Source: an uncultured Parabacteroides sp.
Lineage (GTDB): Bacteria; Bacteroidota; Bacteroidia; Bacteroidales; Tannerellaceae
Length of the DNA stretch: 9,949 nucleotides
Assembly (NCBI GenBank): GCA_947074335.1
Contig: CAMTPG010000069.1
Span: forward strand, 1 to 9,949
Reading direction: 5' to 3'
Shown: piece after piece, positions 7,265 to 9,949 of the stretch
How the letters are laid out: each line of letters starts with the position of its first letter
Numbering within the stretch: position 1 is the stretch's first letter
The notes under the pieces: model-generated
Seen by the model: the letters and a program-made list of their open reading frames with translations, nothing else
Told to the model about the DNA's origin: nothing
Database searches by the model: none
Translations under genes and position numbers: made by a program

Positions 7265-7280
7265 GAGAACTGATTCGATA
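7265..7280 (+). promoter_or_regulatory. Motif GAGAACT-GATTCGATA, copy 2 (folB/bactofilin intergenic)
   Basis: GAGAACT (7265-7271) runs directly into GATTCGATA (7272-7280). It ends 21 bases before the bactofilin -7 box and lies between the two divergent promoters. The same two blocks with a 3-base insertion occur at 667-685 upstream of mtaB. It might bind a shared regulator or act as an upstream promoter element; the function is unknown. Confidence 0.3.
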
Positions 7281-7301
7281 GATTATGCAAAAAAATAGTT
7301 T

Positions 7302-7309
7302 TATATTTG
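7302..7309 (+). promoter_or_regulatory. Bacteroidota -7 promoter box for the bactofilin gene
   Basis: TATATTTG is an exact TAnnTTTG match. Transcription would start around 7314-7317, which leaves the ATG at 7336 as the first usable start and places the in-frame upstream ATG at 7285 before the transcript begins. Confidence 0.65.
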
Positions 7310-7335
7310 CATCACTAATCTATAAATCACTTCGA

Positions 7336-7713
7336 ATGGGACTCAGACAAAAAGAGGAAAGTCCGAATAACAGCCTGCATAATACGCTGGCTACCGGCAC
7401 AACTGTAAAAGGCGATATTTTCACAGAAATCGATTTTCGTATTGATGGGAAAATTGAAGGTAATATCGAATGTAAAGGAAAAATTGTAATTGGTCCTAAA
7501 GGACTTGTTACCGGAAATATTGTTGCTACAAATGCAGAAATATTAGGTGAAGTTGACGGCTCGGTACAGGTAAAAGAAAAGCTGATTTTGAAATCTACAT
7601 CCATGATTAAAGGCGATATTCTTACACAAACTTTAGAAATCGAACCCAATGCGAAATTTAACGGTTCCTGCAAAATGGCAAATCAGACTGAAGCTCCCGC
7701 TGCAAAAAAATAA
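7336..7713 (+). CDS. Bactofilin (polymer-forming cytoskeletal protein, DUF583 family)
   Basis: A small protein of 125 residues with a bactofilin core of short beta-strand repeats at about residues 18-113: GTTVKGDIFT, FRIDGKIEGNIECKGKIVIGP, GLVTGNIVATNAEILGEVDGSV, LILKSTSMIKGDI and LEIEPNAKFNGSC. The regularly spaced G-x-I/V units and the G-x-I-E-G-N-I signature match this right-handed beta-helix family. A short disordered head (MGLRQKEESP) and tail (QTEAPAAKK) flank the core, as is usual. Bactofilins polymerise without nucleotide and act as scaffolds in cell shape, stalk formation or envelope synthesis; the role here is not evident. I chose the start at 7336 rather than 7285 because the -7 box lies between them. 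The gene stands alone between its own promoter and a terminator; no M23 peptidase gene, a frequent bactofilin neighbour, is adjacent. Confidence 0.92.
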   Translation: MGLRQKEESPNNSLHNTLATGTTVKGDIFTEIDFRIDGKIEGNIECKGKIVIGPKGLVTGNIVATNAEILGEVDGSVQVKEKLILKSTSMIKGDILTQTLEIEPNAKFNGSCKMANQTEAPAAKK

Positions 7714-7737
7714 ATTATTCATTCTGTTTGAATAAAT

Positions 7738-7772
7738 AAAAAAGACTGTCTTTATACGTGACAGTCTTTTTT
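7738..7772. terminator. Bidirectional intrinsic terminator between bactofilin gene and malQ
   Basis: Two perfectly complementary 13-base arms (7738-7750 and 7760-7772; core GACTGTC / GACAGTC) enclose a 9-base loop, with a T run at the 3' end on each strand. It lies 24 bases after the bactofilin stop and can also end transcription of the convergent malQ. Bases 7773-7871 hold no gene or further structure that I can support. Confidence 0.9.
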
Positions 7773-7871
7773 TGTTTTTATCAATTCAATTTTCGTTGAC
7801 TTCATTTCAAAAACCCATGTCATCAGATCAGATTCTTTTGATTCATGTTCTCTCTGATTAATTAATAGAAG

Positions 7872-9949
7872 TCAGGAGCGTTTGGTATAACGAATCAATG
7901 ATTCTATTTTCTGATTAAATGCAGTTTCCTGAATAAGTTGTTCTATTGTGAGATGCATGCGATACCGCCAGTAATGATTTGTCTGAGCCGGAATATTAAT
8001 TCGTTCGGCATCCGGATCCGGATTCTTCAGCCGGTCATCCATGGCCAGCCAGTCCTGCAGCGGGATTATAACCAGCATGGAGGGACTCTCCAGGTGATTG
8101 CGTAAAATCTCTTCGGCAATGGCAGACGAACAATCTTCCGGAGCCTGTCCTACATGTCCAAGAATTGTATTATAATACCGTTGTGTTTTTATTCGATCCT
8201 CTTTCCACCAACTGCGTAACGGCGACATATCATGTGTCGATGTTGTACAAACCGACAGATAAGGCAGATGCATTAAATCAGTAAATTCTACATGAGGCAA
8301 TTTGGGCATACGCTCAATTTCCAGACTCAGAATTTGCAATGCATGCATTACTTCGGGCACAGAATCGGGTATCATGCCCAGATCTTCACCGCAAACCAGC
8401 ATTTGTGTACCATTGATTAGCGGTATAAGTTTTTTCAATGCCTCTTCTTTCCAGAATTCATTATGCCGGTGATAGAAGAAATGCCAGTACATTTTATCAA
8501 AAGCCTGTCTACTTTCTGCCGGAAGTTCGCGATAACGATACGACTGACCGGCGGAAATTCGCGGATGAAAGGCATCTTTCTGATATGGATCTTTCAGAAA
8601 AAGCACTTCGTTGGCGATGTGGAAAAGCGCCGATTTAAGTTGAAGCGACATCGGATCTGTCATCTCTTTAAAAACAGCTGCTATTTTCTGTTGCGTATCG
8701 CAAAACGATTTAAGCCGGAAATGTTCGGAAGAAACCTGTACCAGATACGTGTCGGTTGCCAAGCCGCTCAATTCGCCAAACAATTCATGCAGATAGTGTC
8801 GGTGAATAAAAGGAGTAGTCATTAACTCGGCATCAAAAGGAAATCCGAATTGTTCGATTTCGGCTTTAGATAAGGGAAGAGCCGGATTAAAATGACCGCA
8901 AAGACCCTGAACATAAGTCTCAGGAATTTCCCATATACGGAAAAAGCCCAAAATATGATCAATGCGGAAACAGTCGAAATAATCTTCCAGTTTTTTAAAC
9001 CTGTTTTTCCACCAGACGAAATTATTCTTTTCCATCTCCTTCCAGTTGTAAGTCGGAAAAAGCCAATTTTGTCCGTTTGCCGAAAAATCATCCGGCGGAG
9101 CTCCGGCCTGCATATTCATCCGGAAATATCCGGGTTCTGTCCATGCTTCTACACTGTGACGGCTGATACCAATCGGTAAATCGCCTTTCAGCACCACGTT
9201 TTTGGCATGCGCATAATCGGAAACCGCCTTGAACTGCGTATGCAATATAAATTGTAGAAAATAATAAAAACTGATTTGATCGTAAGCCGGATCAGAGGGA
9301 GTACAAAGCCGGTTTACTTTTGCCGGATCAAAAACTGCAAATGATTTCCAGCATGTAAAATCAGCCGTCTGATAAAAATCACGCAGATAGGAGAAAGCCG
9401 CATAGGGCTTCAGCCAGGATTCATTCGTTTTAAAAAAATCAATAAACGCTTCGGATTGCAACAGGATCTGACCGGATTCGGCAAAATAACTCCGGCAATA
9501 ATTCATTTTATGCCGCATCACTGCTTCATAATCGAGCGTTTCCTGTTGATTTAAAATGCGTTGTTTATCTGCATAATCCTGCTGTATCTTCCTGTCTTTC
9601 AATTGTCCCAGATCAGATAACGAAATATAAACCGGATGAAGTGCATAAATAGAGATTGCACTATATGGATACGAATCGGTCCAGGTATACGATGCCGTTG
9701 TATCATTCATAGGCAGAACCTGAATGATACGCTGCTGAGTAAGCGCAGCCCAGTCAACCATTTTGCGCAAATCTTTCAGATCGCCTACACCACAACTTTC
9801 TTCAGAACGCAGCGAAAAGACAGGAATAACCGTACCTGCACAATGCCAGAACGACTGAAAACCGCGAAAGGGTGTTTCTGATAGCACATAAAGTGTATCA
9901 TCGTCGGCCGGAAACTCATCAATCCGGCGATTATCACCTGTTTCCCAAA
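7872..9949 (-). CDS. malQ: DPE2-type 4-alpha-glucanotransferase (GH77) with CBM20 remnant, 5' part missing
   Basis: The frame runs in from the right edge (691 residues visible) and is open across the GTG at 9887, which is therefore not the true start. The enzyme moves glucan segments between 1,4-linked chains in maltodextrin or glycogen metabolism, probably in the cytoplasm. The first visible residues, WETGDNR, match the end of a CBM20 starch-binding domain. The GH77 barrel follows: AGTVIPVFSLRSE, GVGDLKDL, DLPIGISRHS, FRIDHILGFFR with the nucleophile aspartate (codon 8958-8960), CGEDLGMIPDSV with the acid/base glutamate (8385-8387), and TSTHDMSPLRSWW with the third carboxylate (8229-8231). 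The two first catalytic residues are 191 apart, against 47 in the Thermus amylomaltase, showing the large insertion typical of plant DPE2-like enzymes. About 200 N-terminal residues, probably the rest of one or two CBM20 domains, are missing. The nearest downstream element is the terminator at 7738-7772. Confidence 0.93.
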   Translation of the reverse strand, partial: WETGDNRRIDEFPADDDTLYVLSETPFRGFQSFWHCAGTVIPVFSLRSEESCGVGDLKDLRKMVDWAALTQQRIIQVLPMNDTTASYTWTDSYPYSAISIYALHPVYISLSDLGQLKDRKIQQDYADKQRILNQQETLDYEAVMRHKMNYCRSYFAESGQILLQSEAFIDFFKTNESWLKPYAAFSYLRDFYQTADFTCWKSFAVFDPAKVNRLCTPSDPAYDQISFYYFLQFILHTQFKAVSDYAHAKNVVLKGDLPIGISRHSVEAWTEPGYFRMNMQAGAPPDDFSANGQNWLFPTYNWKEMEKNNFVWWKNRFKKLEDYFDCFRIDHILGFFRIWEIPETYVQGLCGHFNPALPLSKAEIEQFGFPFDAELMTTPFIHRHYLHELFGELSGLATDTYLVQVSSEHFRLKSFCDTQQKIAAVFKEMTDPMSLQLKSALFHIANEVLFLKDPYQKDAFHPRISAGQSYRYRELPAESRQAFDKMYWHFFYHRHNEFWKEEALKKLIPLINGTQMLVCGEDLGMIPDSVPEVMHALQILSLEIERMPKLPHVEFTDLMHLPYLSVCTTSTHDMSPLRSWWKEDRIKTQRYYNTILGHVGQAPEDCSSAIAEEILRNHLESPSMLVIIPLQDWLAMDDRLKNPDPDAERINIPAQTNHYWRYRMHLTIEQLIQETAFNQKIESLIRYTKRS

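Noticed and set aside
7320..7673. A minus-strand open frame of 117 codons opposite the bactofilin gene.
   Set aside because: Its product is a low-complexity Ser/Pro/Ile-rich chain antisense to regular beta-helix repeats, and the bactofilin gene has its own promoter and terminator.
9885..9887. GTG as a possible start for the 4-alpha-glucanotransferase.
   Set aside because: The frame is open upstream to the window edge and the upstream residues include WETGDNR, the end of a CBM20 domain, so the gene begins outside the window.
1..9949. CRISPR arrays, tRNA or rRNA genes, insertion sequences, phage or defence genes.
   Set aside because: No regularly spaced repeats, no cloverleaf-like sequence, and no transposase, integrase or defence-protein motif were found on either strand. 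The genes form a dense, ordinary chromosomal layout.

Overview
The window is most likely from the chromosome of an anaerobic member of the Bacteroidota, probably order Bacteroidales. Four intergenic regions hold exact matches to the Bacteroidota -7 promoter element TAnnTTTG, and Shine-Dalgarno sequences are not evident. The gene set also fits: a monomeric group B-type [FeFe] hydrogenase, a DPE2-like 4-alpha-glucanotransferase with a CBM20 remnant, a bactofilin and a lipoprotein of the PNGase F family. I cannot fix the genus. I see no tRNA, rRNA, CRISPR array, insertion sequence, phage gene or compositional break, so this looks like ordinary core chromosome.

Layout. 1-595 (minus, cut by the left edge): a TauE/SafE-type membrane permease. 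596-725: divergent intergenic region with a perfect 14-bp palindrome and a -7 box. 726-3962 (plus): a compact three-gene unit of mtaB (tRNA methylthiotransferase), an LpxL/HtrB-like lipid A acyltransferase and a family 2 glycosyltransferase; the last two overlap. 4009-4048: a strong bidirectional terminator between convergent units. 4082-7201 (minus): folB, then after a 60-bp gap with its own promoter the [FeFe] hydrogenase, then 9 bp later a PNGase F-like lipoprotein. 7202-7335: divergent promoter region for folB and a bactofilin. 7336-7713 (plus): bactofilin. 7738-7772: a second bidirectional terminator. 7872-9949 (minus, cut by the right edge): a large DPE2-type MalQ whose N-terminal starch-binding part lies mostly outside the window.

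How the genes work together. The acyltransferase and glycosyltransferase probably both serve envelope glycolipid synthesis. The hydrogenase would dispose of or recycle fermentative electrons. The PNGase-like lipoprotein would release N-glycans at the cell surface or in the periplasm. MalQ would process maltodextrin or glycogen in the cytoplasm. The window therefore mixes housekeeping functions (tRNA modification, folate, lipid A, bactofilin) with glycan use and fermentation. The points most worth following are the PNGase-like protein with a changed active-site residue in an apparent operon with the hydrogenase, and a split sequence motif shared by the regions upstream of mtaB and the bactofilin gene. 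I found no clear sign of a wholly new system.
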